A DNA stretch of 15,720 bases from CAZODA01 sp964578485 (GTDB taxonomy: Bacteria; Bacteroidota; Bacteroidia; Bacteroidales; Marinilabiliaceae). The first letter of the stretch is position 1. Each line of letters opens with the position of its first letter. Of this stretch, positions 1 through 7,525 are shown piece by piece. The notes beneath the pieces are model-generated. The model saw only the letters and a list, made by a program, of their open reading frames with translations, was not told the origin of the DNA and made no database searches. The DNA lies in assembly GCA_964578485.1 (NCBI GenBank), contig CAZODA010000064.1, forward strand, positions 1 to 15,720. The letters run 5' to 3'. Both the position numbers and the translations under genes were made by a program.

Positions 1-496
1 GAACAATTATAGCTGTTAACACCATAAAAATTAGAGCAAATACTAAGGGACGAAGGGAGTCTTTTGTAAGAGTAGCGAAAAGACTATTCAAATCATTTTG
101 CGACATTCCGGCAAAACGGTTACCAAAAGCATAAAGACAATATTCAAATATCCAGCCTGCAACTACGGCATAAAATGATAATATCATAAAAGAAGCTGCA
201 ACTCCCATAATTCCAATAACAGGCCACCAAGTACCGGGAGCAAGTTTGTTAAATGCTCCAAAGACACTAAGCTGAGCCTTGCGACCAATCAATAATTCGG
301 ATAGCATTACCGGAACACAGATGGCAAATACAAAAATCAGATAGATTAATAAAAATGCACCTCCTCCATTGTCACCCAAAACATATGGAAAACGCCAAAA
401 GTTCCCAAGCCCGATAGCTGAACCTGCAGCAGCAGCAATAACACCAAATAAGCCGGTAAAATTATCACGTTTTTTATTAAAATCTTCTTTCGACAT
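1..496 (-). CDS. Sodium-dependent transporter, SNF/NSS family (partial, 5' end only)
   Basis: Reading the minus strand from the ATG at 496 gives 165 uninterrupted codons up to the window edge, so the gene is cut off (family members are usually about 450-500 residues). Residues 25-38 hold the family's TM1 unwound-helix signature, GSAIGLGNFWRFPY, followed by DNGGGAF at 42-48. In LeuT-type transporters this region contributes to the substrate and sodium sites. Hydrophobic segments lie at about 15-35, 44-65, 91-115 and from 150 onward, as in the first four helices of the LeuT fold. The protein should be an inner-membrane symporter using the sodium gradient to import an amino acid or related small solute; the substrate cannot be read from this fragment. 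It is divergent from the aldolase gene and has its own promoter at 570-599. Confidence 0.93.
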   Translation of the reverse strand, partial: MSKEDFNKKRDNFTGLFGVIAAAAGSAIGLGNFWRFPYVLGDNGGGAFLLIYLIFVFAICVPVMLSELLIGRKAQLSVFGAFNKLAPGTWWPVIGIMGVAASFMILSFYAVVAGWIFEYCLYAFGNRFAGMSQNDLNSLFATLTKDSLRPLVFALIFMVLTAIIV

Positions 497-549
497 AAAT
501 TTTAAATTATAAAATAACAGGCAGGAATTGTAAACTTTAAATTATTTAA

Positions 550-563
550 ATTGTTTAAACAAT
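550..563. repeat. Perfect 14-bp palindrome ATTGTTTAAACAAT
   Basis: The 14 bases equal their own reverse complement. The site lies just downstream of the predicted transporter -7 element, over or beside the predicted transcription start, which is where a repressor operator would sit. A chance AT-rich palindrome remains possible because the spacer is very AT-rich. Confidence 0.45.
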
Positions 564-569
564 AAGACA

Positions 570-599
570 CAAAGTTAATTTTTACTTATATATTCTCAA
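570..599 (-). promoter_or_regulatory. Bacteroidetes-type promoter for the SNF-family transporter
   Basis: On the minus strand the -7 element TAACTTTG (570-577) matches TAnnTTTG exactly, and a TTG -33 element lies 19 bp upstream (597-599). A second TTTG at 600-603 would give 22 bp. The predicted start is near 562, leaving a leader of about 65 nt before the ATG at 496. The call rests on motif match and spacing only. Confidence 0.6.
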
Positions 600-689
600 C
601 AAAATTTTGTACATACTTTATAATATACTATAATTCAAACAAATATGCACGCAAACTTAAGTGCTTAAAAAAACACAAAAAAAATCTTA

Positions 690-720
690 TTGTAAAAACA
701 ATATGCTTTCATTACTTTTG
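690..720 (+). promoter_or_regulatory. Bacteroidetes-type promoter for the aldolase gene
   Basis: The -33 TTG (690-692) and -7 TACTTTTG (713-720) are separated by 20 bp and match the TTG-N19/20-TAnnTTTG consensus. Predicted transcription begins near 725-728, giving a leader of about 60 nt that is A-rich just before the ATG and has no Shine-Dalgarno sequence, as is usual in this phylum. Confidence 0.65.
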
Positions 721-785
721 TATTCATTATTATACTTAATAGAATAATTTATTTTAGTACAAACGTTACAAAAAAAAATAAAACA

Positions 786-1781
786 ATGGCAATTAATTAC
801 AAAGATTTAGGTCTGGTTAACAGCAAAGAAATCTTTAAAAAAGCACTGGCAGGTGGTTATGCAATACCAGCCTATAATTTTAATAATCTGGAACAACTTC
901 AGGCAATATTAATGGCCTGTGTAGAAACAAAATCACCTGTAATATTACAGGTATCCTCAGGGGCCAGAAAATATGCCAACGCCACTTTGTTAAGAAATAT
1001 GGCAAAAGGAGCTGTTGAATATGTTAAAGAACTTGGATATGAAATACCCATTGTATTACATCTTGATCATGGTGATACTTTTGAGTTGTGTAAAGATTGT
1101 ATAGACAATGGTTTTTCTTCCGTAATGATTGATGGCTCATCTCTTCCTTATGAAGAGAATGTGGCATTAACAAAAAAAGTGGTGGAATATGCTCATAAGC
1201 ATGATGTTACCGTTGAAGGAGAATTGGGTGTATTGGCAGGAGTTGAAGATGATGTAGTTGCAGAAAAATCTACCTATACCCGTCCTGACGAGGTAGAAGA
1301 TTTTGTAAAACGTACGGGGGTTGATTCTTTAGCAATTTCAATAGGAACTTCGCATGGTGCACATAAGTTTACTCCTGAGCAATGTACTAAAAATGAAGAA
1401 GGAGTATTAGTTCCACCTCCTCTTAAATTCCATATCTTAGAGGAAATCGAAAAGCGCATCCCCGGATTCCCAATAGTGCTTCACGGATCATCATCTGTTC
1501 CCGTAGAACATGTTGATACAATTAATAAATACGGAGGAGCATTAAAAGCTGCCATTGGAATTCCTGAAGACCAATTGAGAAGAGCTGCCAAATCTGCCGT
1601 TTGTAAAATTAATATTGATTCAGATGGAAGATTGGCAATGACCGCTGCTGTTAGAAAAGTTTTAGCGGAAAATCCTCAAGAATTTGATCCAAGAAAATAC
1701 CTTGGACCTGCAAGGGATACTCTGAAACAGCTTTATATGCATAAGAATAAAAATGTTTTGGGATCGGCAGGAAAAGCATAA
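786..1781 (+). CDS. fba: Class II fructose-bisphosphate aldolase
   Basis: This 331-residue cytoplasmic enzyme should cleave fructose 1,6-bisphosphate reversibly to dihydroxyacetone phosphate and glyceraldehyde 3-phosphate, using a divalent metal, normally zinc. The class II active site is clear: HLDHGD at 92-97 gives the catalytic Asp94 and metal ligand His95, HGAH at 190-193 gives His190, and VLHGSSS at 231-237 gives His233 with the following Gly-Ser phosphate-binding residues. EGELG at 144-148 and NIDSD at 276-280 are further family motifs. The length is full and no key residue is missing. It starts at an ATG after an A-rich leader with a promoter at 690-720, and ends just before a hairpin terminator. 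GAPDH, which uses its product, is the next gene downstream but appears to be transcribed separately. Confidence 0.96.
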   Translation: MAINYKDLGLVNSKEIFKKALAGGYAIPAYNFNNLEQLQAILMACVETKSPVILQVSSGARKYANATLLRNMAKGAVEYVKELGYEIPIVLHLDHGDTFELCKDCIDNGFSSVMIDGSSLPYEENVALTKKVVEYAHKHDVTVEGELGVLAGVEDDVVAEKSTYTRPDEVEDFVKRTGVDSLAISIGTSHGAHKFTPEQCTKNEEGVLVPPPLKFHILEEIEKRIPGFPIVLHGSSSVPVEHVDTINKYGGALKAAIGIPEDQLRRAAKSAVCKINIDSDGRLAMTAAVRKVLAENPQEFDPRKYLGPARDTLKQLYMHKNKNVLGSAGKA

Positions 1782-1802
1782 AAATTAAAAACAAAAAATA
1801 AT

Positions 1803-1843
1803 AAAGAAAAAAGGCTTTCAACTGCCGACAGTCTTTTTTCTTT
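1803..1843 (+). terminator. Rho-independent terminator after the aldolase gene
   Basis: A 14-bp stem (1803-1816 with 1830-1843, one G-T wobble) begins with an A-rich arm and ends in a T-rich arm, with a 13-nt loop. Because the arms are A-rich and T-rich, it could also work on the other strand. It starts about 20 nt after the aldolase stop codon. Confidence 0.7.
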
Positions 1844-2020
1844 ATATTATATTCCGAAAAAACTTCCCTTTCCTAAGGAAACAGGCTTTAATTGAAATAA
1901 AATAGAACTTAGTCTAACATTATGCCATAATGAACTGTTCATGAATAAGGCAGCTTGGTGTATAAGTTTTTAAAATTAACTTCATTTCACATTTTCCCCT
2001 GTAAATCAGGAAGCTGATTT
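1844..2020. other. Spacer between fba terminator and gap promoter, with two odd-symmetry inverted repeats
   Basis: No gene is visible in this stretch. It holds two short inverted repeats, each with a single central base: TTTCCT-A-AGGAAA at 1869-1881 and ATGAAC-T-GTTCAT at 1930-1942. The second is flanked by TGCC (1923-1926) and GGCA (1949-1952), so it could fold as a longer imperfect hairpin. The remaining sequence is AT-rich with nothing recognisable. Their position upstream of the gap promoter would suit regulator binding, but no known operator is recognised. Confidence 0.4.
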
Positions 2021-2052
2021 TTTGAATTTTTAATAATCATTTCCTATTTTTA
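2021..2052 (+). promoter_or_regulatory. Bacteroidetes-type promoter for the GAPDH gene
   Basis: TTTG at 2021-2024 and TATTTTTA at 2045-2052 are separated by exactly 20 bp. The -7 element differs from TAnnTTTG only in its last base. The predicted leader is about 65-70 nt and contains a 10-bp palindrome TAAGTACTTA (2084-2093). Confidence 0.55.
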
Positions 2053-2126
2053 CATCGCTTTTTAAAAAATATCTCCTAAGAGGTAAGTACTTAAGAATCA
2101 TTTAATAATTACTAAAACATAATACA

Positions 2127-3140
2127 ATGTCAAAAATTAAAATTGGAATCAACGGCTTTGGCCGTATTGGTCGCTTAGTATTTCGCGCCGCTCAAAATTT
2201 CGATAATGTACAAGTTGTTGCTATCAACGACTTGGTTGATGTAGAGTATATGGCATATATGCTAAAATACGATTCTACCCACGGAAGATTTAATGGTACA
2301 GTTGAAGTAAAAGATGGAAAATTAGTTGTTAACGGTAATCCTATACGGGTAACTTCTGAAAGAAATCCTGCAGATTTGAACTGGAAAGAAGTAGAAGCTG
2401 AATACATTGTGGAGTCAACAGGTTTATTCCTTGACAAAAATACAGCTCAGGGGCATATAGACGCAGGTGCTAAAAAAGTAATTATGTCTGCTCCTTCAAA
2501 GGACGATACTCCTATGTTTGTAACTGGTGTTAACACAGATAAATACACCAAAGACATGACCTTTGTTTCTAATGCATCATGTACTACCAACTGCCTCGCT
2601 CCTCTTGCAAAAGTTCTGAACGACAAATTTGGAATCGTTGAAGGTTTAATGACAACTGTTCATGCCGTTACAGCTACGCAAAAAACCGTTGATGGACCAT
2701 CCATGAAAGACTGGAGAGGTGGACGTGGTGCCTATCAAAACATTATCCCTTCCTCTACAGGAGCTGCTAAAGCTGTGGGTAAAGTTATTCCCGAACTAAA
2801 CGGTAAACTTACAGGTATGGCCTTCCGCATCCCAACACCAAATGTTTCTGTTGTTGATCTTACATGCAGACTTGAAAAACCCGCAAGCTATGAAGAGGTT
2901 TGTGCTGCAATGAAAGAAGCTTCAGAAGGCGAATTAAAAGGAGTACTTGGTTATACAGATGAAGCTGTTGTTTCAAACGACTTCCTTGGTGACAGCCGTA
3001 CTTCAATATTTGATGCAGATGCAGGAATTTCTCTTAACGATAACTTTGTAAAAGTTATTGCTTGGTACGACAACGAAATGGGTTACTCTATTAAAGTTGT
3101 TGAACTTATACAGCATATGTTTAAAGTTGATCGTGCTTAA
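2127..3140 (+). CDS. gap: Glyceraldehyde-3-phosphate dehydrogenase, type I
   Basis: This 337-residue glycolytic enzyme oxidises glyceraldehyde 3-phosphate to 1,3-bisphosphoglycerate with NAD+ and phosphate; it normally works as a cytoplasmic homotetramer. The Rossmann motif INGFGRIGR lies at 8-16. Asn34-Asp35 at the end of the second strand fits NAD rather than NADP use. The catalytic cysteine is Cys152 in SNASCTTNC (148-156), with the activating histidine His179 in TTVHAVTATQ. The substrate-phosphate region STGAAKAVG is at 210-218 and Arg234 is conserved, as is WYDNEMGYS near the C terminus. Length and motifs are complete. It has its own promoter (2021-2052) and terminator (3163-3199), so it is probably a single-gene unit despite following the aldolase gene. 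Confidence 0.97.
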   Translation: MSKIKIGINGFGRIGRLVFRAAQNFDNVQVVAINDLVDVEYMAYMLKYDSTHGRFNGTVEVKDGKLVVNGNPIRVTSERNPADLNWKEVEAEYIVESTGLFLDKNTAQGHIDAGAKKVIMSAPSKDDTPMFVTGVNTDKYTKDMTFVSNASCTTNCLAPLAKVLNDKFGIVEGLMTTVHAVTATQKTVDGPSMKDWRGGRGAYQNIIPSSTGAAKAVGKVIPELNGKLTGMAFRIPTPNVSVVDLTCRLEKPASYEEVCAAMKEASEGELKGVLGYTDEAVVSNDFLGDSRTSIFDADAGISLNDNFVKVIAWYDNEMGYSIKVVELIQHMFKVDRA

Positions 3141-3162
3141 TATATAAGCACTTAGCATTGTT

Positions 3163-3199
3163 AGAGCCGGAAGTCTAAAACTTTCGGCTCTATTTTTTT
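3163..3199 (+). terminator. Rho-independent terminator after the GAPDH gene
   Basis: A 12-bp stem (3163-3174 with 3180-3191, one G-T wobble) contains a central GAGCCG/CGGCTC block, has a 5-nt loop, and is followed by a run of seven T's. It lies 22 nt after the stop codon. This is the clearest terminator in the window. Confidence 0.88.
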
Positions 3200-3334
3200 A
3201 AAATTATTTATTACTATCTTAGTCCTTCTTAATTTCATACTATCTACAAGATAGCTCTTAAGTCGAAAAAAGTTATCTGCATCTGGTTATGGAATATTAA
3301 GTTTCTTATAAACTATAATAAATTTTTGTTAGCC

Positions 3335-4819
3335 ATGAAGATTAAGACCGATACATTTGAAGGTTTAAAGAGTGATCTGGTATATATTATTCCACTGTTT
3401 GTAGTTTATGCAATCATTGTAATAAGTAGTTTAAACCATGTTTATTTCTGGGACAATATACAACAAACCTCAAAAGAAGCACACTGGTTTTATCAACAAG
3501 GATTCTCCAAATTGTGGTTGCCGGGATTCTCCGATGGTGAGGAAATTATGGGGACTGCTTATCATTTTCCACTGATTGGAATGATGACTGCAGCTTTATG
3601 GATGATTTTTGGTAAATCTCTTTGGGTCTCGCACATTTTTATCGGTCTTTGGGCCTTTCTTTTGATATTCTACACCCGCAAACTCTTTCGCTACTATCTT
3701 ACATCTCAGATTGCAGGATTGGCTCTTTTAGTACTTTTACTTGAGTCCACTCTGCTCACACAAATAGCTATAGCTTCACCGGATATAATTCTGCTTACTG
3801 CAATGGTTATGGCTCTTTGCGGAATAATAGAACGACGTGGTGGCCTCACTACCTTAGCCTTAATATTTTTGGTTTTAATTAATGGGAGGGGCATGCTTTG
3901 CGGAATCTTAGTCTATGTTTTTGCTGTACTTCATCGAAGGTATGTAGATAAAGATCCTTTAAACTTTAGGTTGTTGCTTCGTACAGCCCTGCCTTTTGTA
4001 CCTGCCTTTTCTATTTATGCAATTTATATGGCACTGTACCTTCTTAACAACGGGTGGTTCCTCAACCATGCAGACTCGCCCTGGGCTGAAGGTTGGCAAC
4101 GTCCGCAAGGATGGTTTACCTATTTAAAAAACTTTGTTGCTTTTTGTCTGCGACTACTTGAAAATGGACGCTTTATTATTTGGATTACCGCCCTTGTTTT
4201 TGCCGTTAATGCCATTAAAACCAAGCGCCACCTCCTAAACAATAAGGAGATTCCCCTGCTTGCTTTAGTTGGGATGCTGTTAGCACTATTTATATATTTC
4301 GCTCTCTCAACCCAATTGGTAATTGGTTCAAGATATTATATGGGTATTACCTTATTGATGGGGCTCTTAGTCTTTGCCTATGCCGGTCGTTTCTGGGCGA
4401 AACGCAAACTTAAGATATATGCCCTACTTCTTCTGCTGATCTTTGGCGGAGGTCACTTCTGGATTTATCCCGAAAAAGTTGCCAAGGCCTGGGATGCAAC
4501 TTTGGCTCACAGACCATATTATGCTTTACGTGAGCAAATGCTTGAATATCTAACCCTGAACGATATTGAGCCGGAACAAGTAGGAGGAGGCTTCCTCTTT
4601 TCCGGCAATCATCGCTATGTGGACCTAAAAGATCGGGATTTACGTATTACAACACAAACTGATTCGGAATATTTCATATATTCAAACTTGTCCAATCTTC
4701 CCGATGAATATATTGACGAATTTAACAATCCGGAATTGTGGAAAGAAGTAAAAACCTGGCGCAAAGCATATGTGGTAATAAAATTGCTTCAGAATCAAAA
4801 TTTAAGCAGCTATGAGTAA
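3335..4819 (+). CDS. Multi-pass membrane glycosyltransferase, GT-C/GT39 (ArnT/PMT-like)
   Basis: About 494 residues, with some eleven hydrophobic segments over the first 370 (for example 15-32, 98-112, 122-142, 147-164, 170-190, 208-227, 297-315, 320-338, 351-366), then a soluble tail of about 120 residues. The first extracytoplasmic loop has an aspartate in FWDNIQQ (Asp40), where GT39/ArnT-type enzymes keep their catalytic acid. FPLIGMM followed by IFGKSLWVSH (78-100) resembles the PPL...fG.s..a.R pattern of that group. Such enzymes move a sugar from a polyprenyl-phosphate carrier to an acceptor on the outer face of the inner membrane. The start is placed at the ATG (3335); a TTG at 3326 in the same frame is less likely. 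Its last 8 nt overlap the polyprenyl-phosphate glycosyltransferase gene, which probably makes its donor. The acceptor is unknown and the family call is by pattern. Confidence 0.72.
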   Translation: MKIKTDTFEGLKSDLVYIIPLFVVYAIIVISSLNHVYFWDNIQQTSKEAHWFYQQGFSKLWLPGFSDGEEIMGTAYHFPLIGMMTAALWMIFGKSLWVSHIFIGLWAFLLIFYTRKLFRYYLTSQIAGLALLVLLLESTLLTQIAIASPDIILLTAMVMALCGIIERRGGLTTLALIFLVLINGRGMLCGILVYVFAVLHRRYVDKDPLNFRLLLRTALPFVPAFSIYAIYMALYLLNNGWFLNHADSPWAEGWQRPQGWFTYLKNFVAFCLRLLENGRFIIWITALVFAVNAIKTKRHLLNNKEIPLLALVGMLLALFIYFALSTQLVIGSRYYMGITLLMGLLVFAYAGRFWAKRKLKIYALLLLLIFGGGHFWIYPEKVAKAWDATLAHRPYYALREQMLEYLTLNDIEPEQVGGGFLFSGNHRYVDLKDRDLRITTQTDSEYFIYSNLSNLPDEYIDEFNNPELWKEVKTWRKAYVVIKLLQNQNLSSYE

Positions 4820-5771
4820 AAAAACTCCGGTATTAGCCATTATTGTACCTTGTTTCAATGAGGCAGAAGTACTCAAATTCACTGTTAAAGAATTAGTCCG
4901 TTGCCTGAAAAATTTGTCAGATCAAAACAAGATAGCTAAAAGCAGCTATCTATGTCTGGTAGATGATGGCAGTACTGACGATACATGGAAACTTATAAAA
5001 GAAGCGGCTAAGCAAAACCAAAATATCAAAGGACTTAAGTTGTCAACCAATTTCGGACATCAAAATGCTCTGATAGCAGGATTGTTTTCAGAAAATGCAA
5101 GGGCCGACTGCCTTGTAACGATTGATGCTGATTTGCAGGATGATATTTCCGTTATTGAAACTATGGTTGACAAATACTCTGATGGAAGTAAGATAGTCTA
5201 TGGGGTTAGAGAAAATCGTGAAAGCGACGGCTATTGGAAACGTAATAGTGCTCAGTTCTATTACCGTCTTTTAAATTTCATGAAGGTTAAAACGATTTTT
5301 AACCACGCCGACTTTCGTTTGGCTGACAGTAGTGTTATAGCGAGCTTGCAACGTTTTAATGAAGTTAACCTATTTTTGCGGGGAATTTTTCCTCTAATGG
5401 GCTACCGCAGTGATGTGGTACATTACTCTCGGACAGAACGACAGTTTGGCGAAACCAAGTATCCTTTCAAAAAAATGCTCAGCTTAGCCTGGCAGGGAGT
5501 AACCTCCTTCAATACCTCCTTGCTTCGCCTCGTCACATGGATAGGCATTGGAATGTTTATCCTTTCAATAATTATAGCCCTTTGGGTGTTGATAGCCTTT
5601 ATTAGCGGTAATACCATTCCGGGCTGGAGTTCAATGCTTTTCATCATAAGCTTATTTTCGGGTATCAACATGATTTGTTTGGGATTGATAGGCGAGTATG
5701 TAGGCAAAATATTTTTAGAAGTGAAACAGCGCCCTCGTTTTCTTATTGAAGAAGAAACTTCTACGGCTTAA
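4812..5771 (+). CDS. Polyprenyl-phosphate glycosyltransferase, GT2 (DPM1/GtrB/ArnC-like)
   Basis: A 319-residue protein with a cytoplasmic GT-A domain and two C-terminal membrane helices (about 239-263 and 272-296), the layout of GtrB and ArnC. Motifs in order are PCFNEAE (13-19), DDGSTDD (51-57), the metal and nucleotide-sugar binding DADLQDD (105-111), HADFRL (165-170), and FGETKYP near 212-218, which matches the R..G.SKY motif of this family. It should transfer a hexose from a nucleotide sugar to undecaprenyl (or dolichyl-type) phosphate on the cytoplasmic face. The ATG lies inside the end of the preceding GT-C gene (8-nt overlap), suggesting translational coupling and a donor-maker/donor-user pair. 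No GtrA-like flippase is adjacent. Its stop codon overlaps the 3' end of a methyltransferase gene on the other strand. The sugar cannot be told from sequence. Confidence 0.88.
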   Translation: MSKKTPVLAIIVPCFNEAEVLKFTVKELVRCLKNLSDQNKIAKSSYLCLVDDGSTDDTWKLIKEAAKQNQNIKGLKLSTNFGHQNALIAGLFSENARADCLVTIDADLQDDISVIETMVDKYSDGSKIVYGVRENRESDGYWKRNSAQFYYRLLNFMKVKTIFNHADFRLADSSVIASLQRFNEVNLFLRGIFPLMGYRSDVVHYSRTERQFGETKYPFKKMLSLAWQGVTSFNTSLLRLVTWIGIGMFILSIIIALWVLIAFISGNTIPGWSSMLFIISLFSGINMICLGLIGEYVGKIFLEVKQRPRFLIEEETSTA

Positions 5772-6372
5772 CAACTTCAGTAATTATAATAGTAAAGGGG
5801 ATATTCATAGTCTTTGTCAGAATAGTTTGTTTTGTACCCTCAAACACTCTATCATAAATTGCTTTATATCCCTCAGCAGTTCGGATATATTTACCTCTAT
5901 CATTGTCCATAAACCATTTTTCTATTCTTCCTTGCTGCGGCGTACGCACCGGTTCCAGAGAAAGCCAGCGACCGCCGGACTTTAATCTTGACCAGGCAAA
6001 GTGCAACATTTCCTCCATTTCGCTGTCGTTCAGATGATGCTGAACGCCAATACAAAAAATCGTATCAAAGGGTTCATCCTTGAGAGTTAAGTCATTATCA
6101 GTAATATTGGCACAAACAAAGTGCATGTCAGGATATTGTTTGCGCGCATCCCTGATATAATCTTCACTCAAATCAATTCCGGTGTAAGCGACATTAGGAG
6201 GTAAATATTTTAAGATATCGGCAGGACCACAGCCTATGTCCAGAATTTTCTGCCGGTCCTGATAACGTATATATTGACGGGCAAAAAGCCTTGTATATTT
6301 ATGAGCACCTACCAACCACTGGTATAATTGATAAACTTTTGCAAGTTTGAGAATTTGCGTCAACTTTTGCAT
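5761..6372 (-). CDS. Class I SAM-dependent methyltransferase
   Basis: The seven-strand-fold glycine motif ILDIGCGPADIL is present (DIGCG at residues 45-49 from the ATG used here), followed by the acidic residue ending strand 2 in YTGIDLSE, FDTIFCIGVQHHLND as the post-II region, and LKSGGRWLSLEP as motif III. The N-terminal YQLYQWLVGAHKYTR stretch precedes the SAM domain. I chose the ATG at 6372 (203 residues); an in-frame TTG at 6402 adds ten lysine-rich residues and is possible. A poorly matching -7 box, TTACTTTG (6400-6407), would put transcription start downstream of the TTG, mildly favouring the ATG. The substrate is unknown. It converges on the glycosyltransferase pair with an 11-nt 3' overlap (5761-5771), so co-expression is not implied, though proximity hints at glycan or lipid methylation. 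Confidence 0.85.
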   Translation of the reverse strand: MQKLTQILKLAKVYQLYQWLVGAHKYTRLFARQYIRYQDRQKILDIGCGPADILKYLPPNVAYTGIDLSEDYIRDARKQYPDMHFVCANITDNDLTLKDEPFDTIFCIGVQHHLNDSEMEEMLHFAWSRLKSGGRWLSLEPVRTPQQGRIEKWFMDNDRGKYIRTAEGYKAIYDRVFEGTKQTILTKTMNIPFTIIITEVVKP

Positions 6373-6525
6373 AGGAGTAAAATTCTTTGTTTTTTTTGCC
6401 AAAGTAATAAATCTTTAATAAAATTTCTATGCCCAAATTGAAAAAGGGGGAAGCATTTTTGGTTGAGGAGGCAATTAACAAAAAACTCAAGGTGAAAATA
6501 GAACTTTTTCCAATACACATTATAT

Positions 6526-6561
6526 CAAAGGAGGCTGCCATTAATTTGAAAGCCTCCTTTG
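6526..6561 (-). terminator. Hairpin after the NlpE/META lipoprotein gene
   Basis: A perfect 11-bp inverted repeat (6526-6536 with 6551-6561; core AAAGGAGGCT/AGCCTCCTTT) has a 14-nt loop. It lies 30 nt past the stop of the minus-strand lipoprotein gene, where a terminator is expected. The T tract is short on both strands, so termination may be weak or the hairpin may stabilise the mRNA 3' end. Confidence 0.6.
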
Positions 6562-6590
6562 TTTATGATAATATTAATTTGTGATTTACT

Positions 6591-7364
6591 TTAGTAAAAC
6601 CATACAGCTTCAAAGCGTGCTGCAATTTGCCCGTTTTTTAATAAAATAAGACTGTCTTCTTTAACCTTAAAATCCAAAATACCATCTAATATCAGGAAAA
6701 GCTCATCCTCAACCCACATTTCCCTACAAGCCATTTTGGTTGCTCCCATGGTTGAGAATTCAAGCTGTTCATTATCTTTTACAATATAACTTCCAAAAAA
6801 GGAATTACAACCGGTACTTCCGTTTACTCTTTGCTCTTCCGACCAGAACCGAATATGTGGTTCACGAACCCAGTCCTCCTCATAATCAAGTTCTTTCCCA
6901 TTAATCTCTATCAACTTCCAATATTTCTCTTCCAAATCAGAAACTTTATTTAAAATATACTTGTCGGCCAATTCTCCGGTAATTTTGTTACCTTCCATAT
7001 CAAGCTGAATCAGCTTACCACCTTCAAATAAATACATAGCAGGTGAATTATCTTTGTCTTCACCTAAATCAAGGGTAAGAATATCACCCTTGTCATTCCA
7101 CGAAAAACTTCCCCCCTTATTAAAAACAGCCCCTTCCCTTTCAAGATAAATAGTGTTCATGTGAAAAGTGAGATCATTATTGAGCTGCAGAACGTAGTGA
7201 ATACCGGGACAAGAAGCACAAGGTAAAGTACCTGAATAAGTGCCTGACCATTCGACCTCCGATAAATTGTCGGCAGTTTTACTTTTTTGTAAGAAATTGC
7301 AGGAAGCAAAATATAATCCTAAAAACAAAAAAGCAATTAGCAGATAAAAATTATTTCTTTTCAT
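6591..7364 (-). CDS. Lipoprotein with NlpE-like and META/HslJ-like domains
   Basis: A 257-residue protein with a type II signal peptide: MKRNN, a hydrophobic stretch, then the lipobox FASC with lipidated Cys22. Residues 39-140 look like the NlpE N-terminal domain: W.G.Y.G.LPCASCPGI carries the CxxC pair Cys49/Cys52, followed by alternating strands. Residues 149-250 look like a META/HslJ domain: YWKLIEINGKEL, then GSTGCNSFFGSY (GCN at 185-187), GATKMAC (Cys203) and LILDGIL. In E. coli NlpE signals envelope and copper stress through Cpx; META proteins such as HslJ are envelope proteins linked to stress or antibiotic tolerance. A periplasm-facing, membrane-anchored stress or metal-related role is inferred. 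It appears to be monocistronic, with a hairpin after the stop codon. Domain calls are by pattern; the function in this organism is unproven. Confidence 0.82.
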   Translation of the reverse strand: MKRNNFYLLIAFLFLGLYFASCNFLQKSKTADNLSEVEWSGTYSGTLPCASCPGIHYVLQLNNDLTFHMNTIYLEREGAVFNKGGSFSWNDKGDILTLDLGEDKDNSPAMYLFEGGKLIQLDMEGNKITGELADKYILNKVSDLEEKYWKLIEINGKELDYEEDWVREPHIRFWSEEQRVNGSTGCNSFFGSYIVKDNEQLEFSTMGATKMACREMWVEDELFLILDGILDFKVKEDSLILLKNGQIAARFEAVWFY

Positions 7365-7525
7365 AATTTAAATTTCAATTTTTAAAACAGTTAAAATAAT
7401 AAATTTTTAATAAACCATATCTTTAATTCTATTAATATTATATAAAATAAAAAGCATTGTTAACAACAATCGCTATCTTTATTTCTAAACCCATATAAAT
7501 AAAATATTTTTGTATACCTCAGCCA

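Noticed and set aside
3240..3254. Inverted repeat CTATCT-ACA-AGATAG upstream of the GT-C gene
   Set aside because: A short stem with no clear promoter around it; too weak to assign a function.
3326..3334. TTG start for the GT-C glycosyltransferase
   Set aside because: The ATG nine bases downstream is a more likely start and the extra three residues add nothing to the fold.
5746..5985. Plus-strand frame after the GT2 gene
   Set aside because: It is antisense to the methyltransferase coding region and its sequence is not protein-like.
6299..6541. Minus-strand open frame of 80 codons overlapping the methyltransferase 5' end
   Set aside because: It overlaps a well-supported gene in another frame, spans a hairpin terminator, and shows no protein-like motif.
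6429..6584. Short plus-strand frame (about 51 codons, starting MPKLKKGEAF)
   Set aside because: It crosses the hairpin at 6526-6561 and lacks a promoter; no recognisable family. Chance frame is the simpler explanation.
7456..7470. Inverted repeat ATTGTT-AAC-AACAAT upstream of the lipoprotein gene
   Set aside because: Only six AT-rich pairs and no promoter match nearby; too weak to call an operator.
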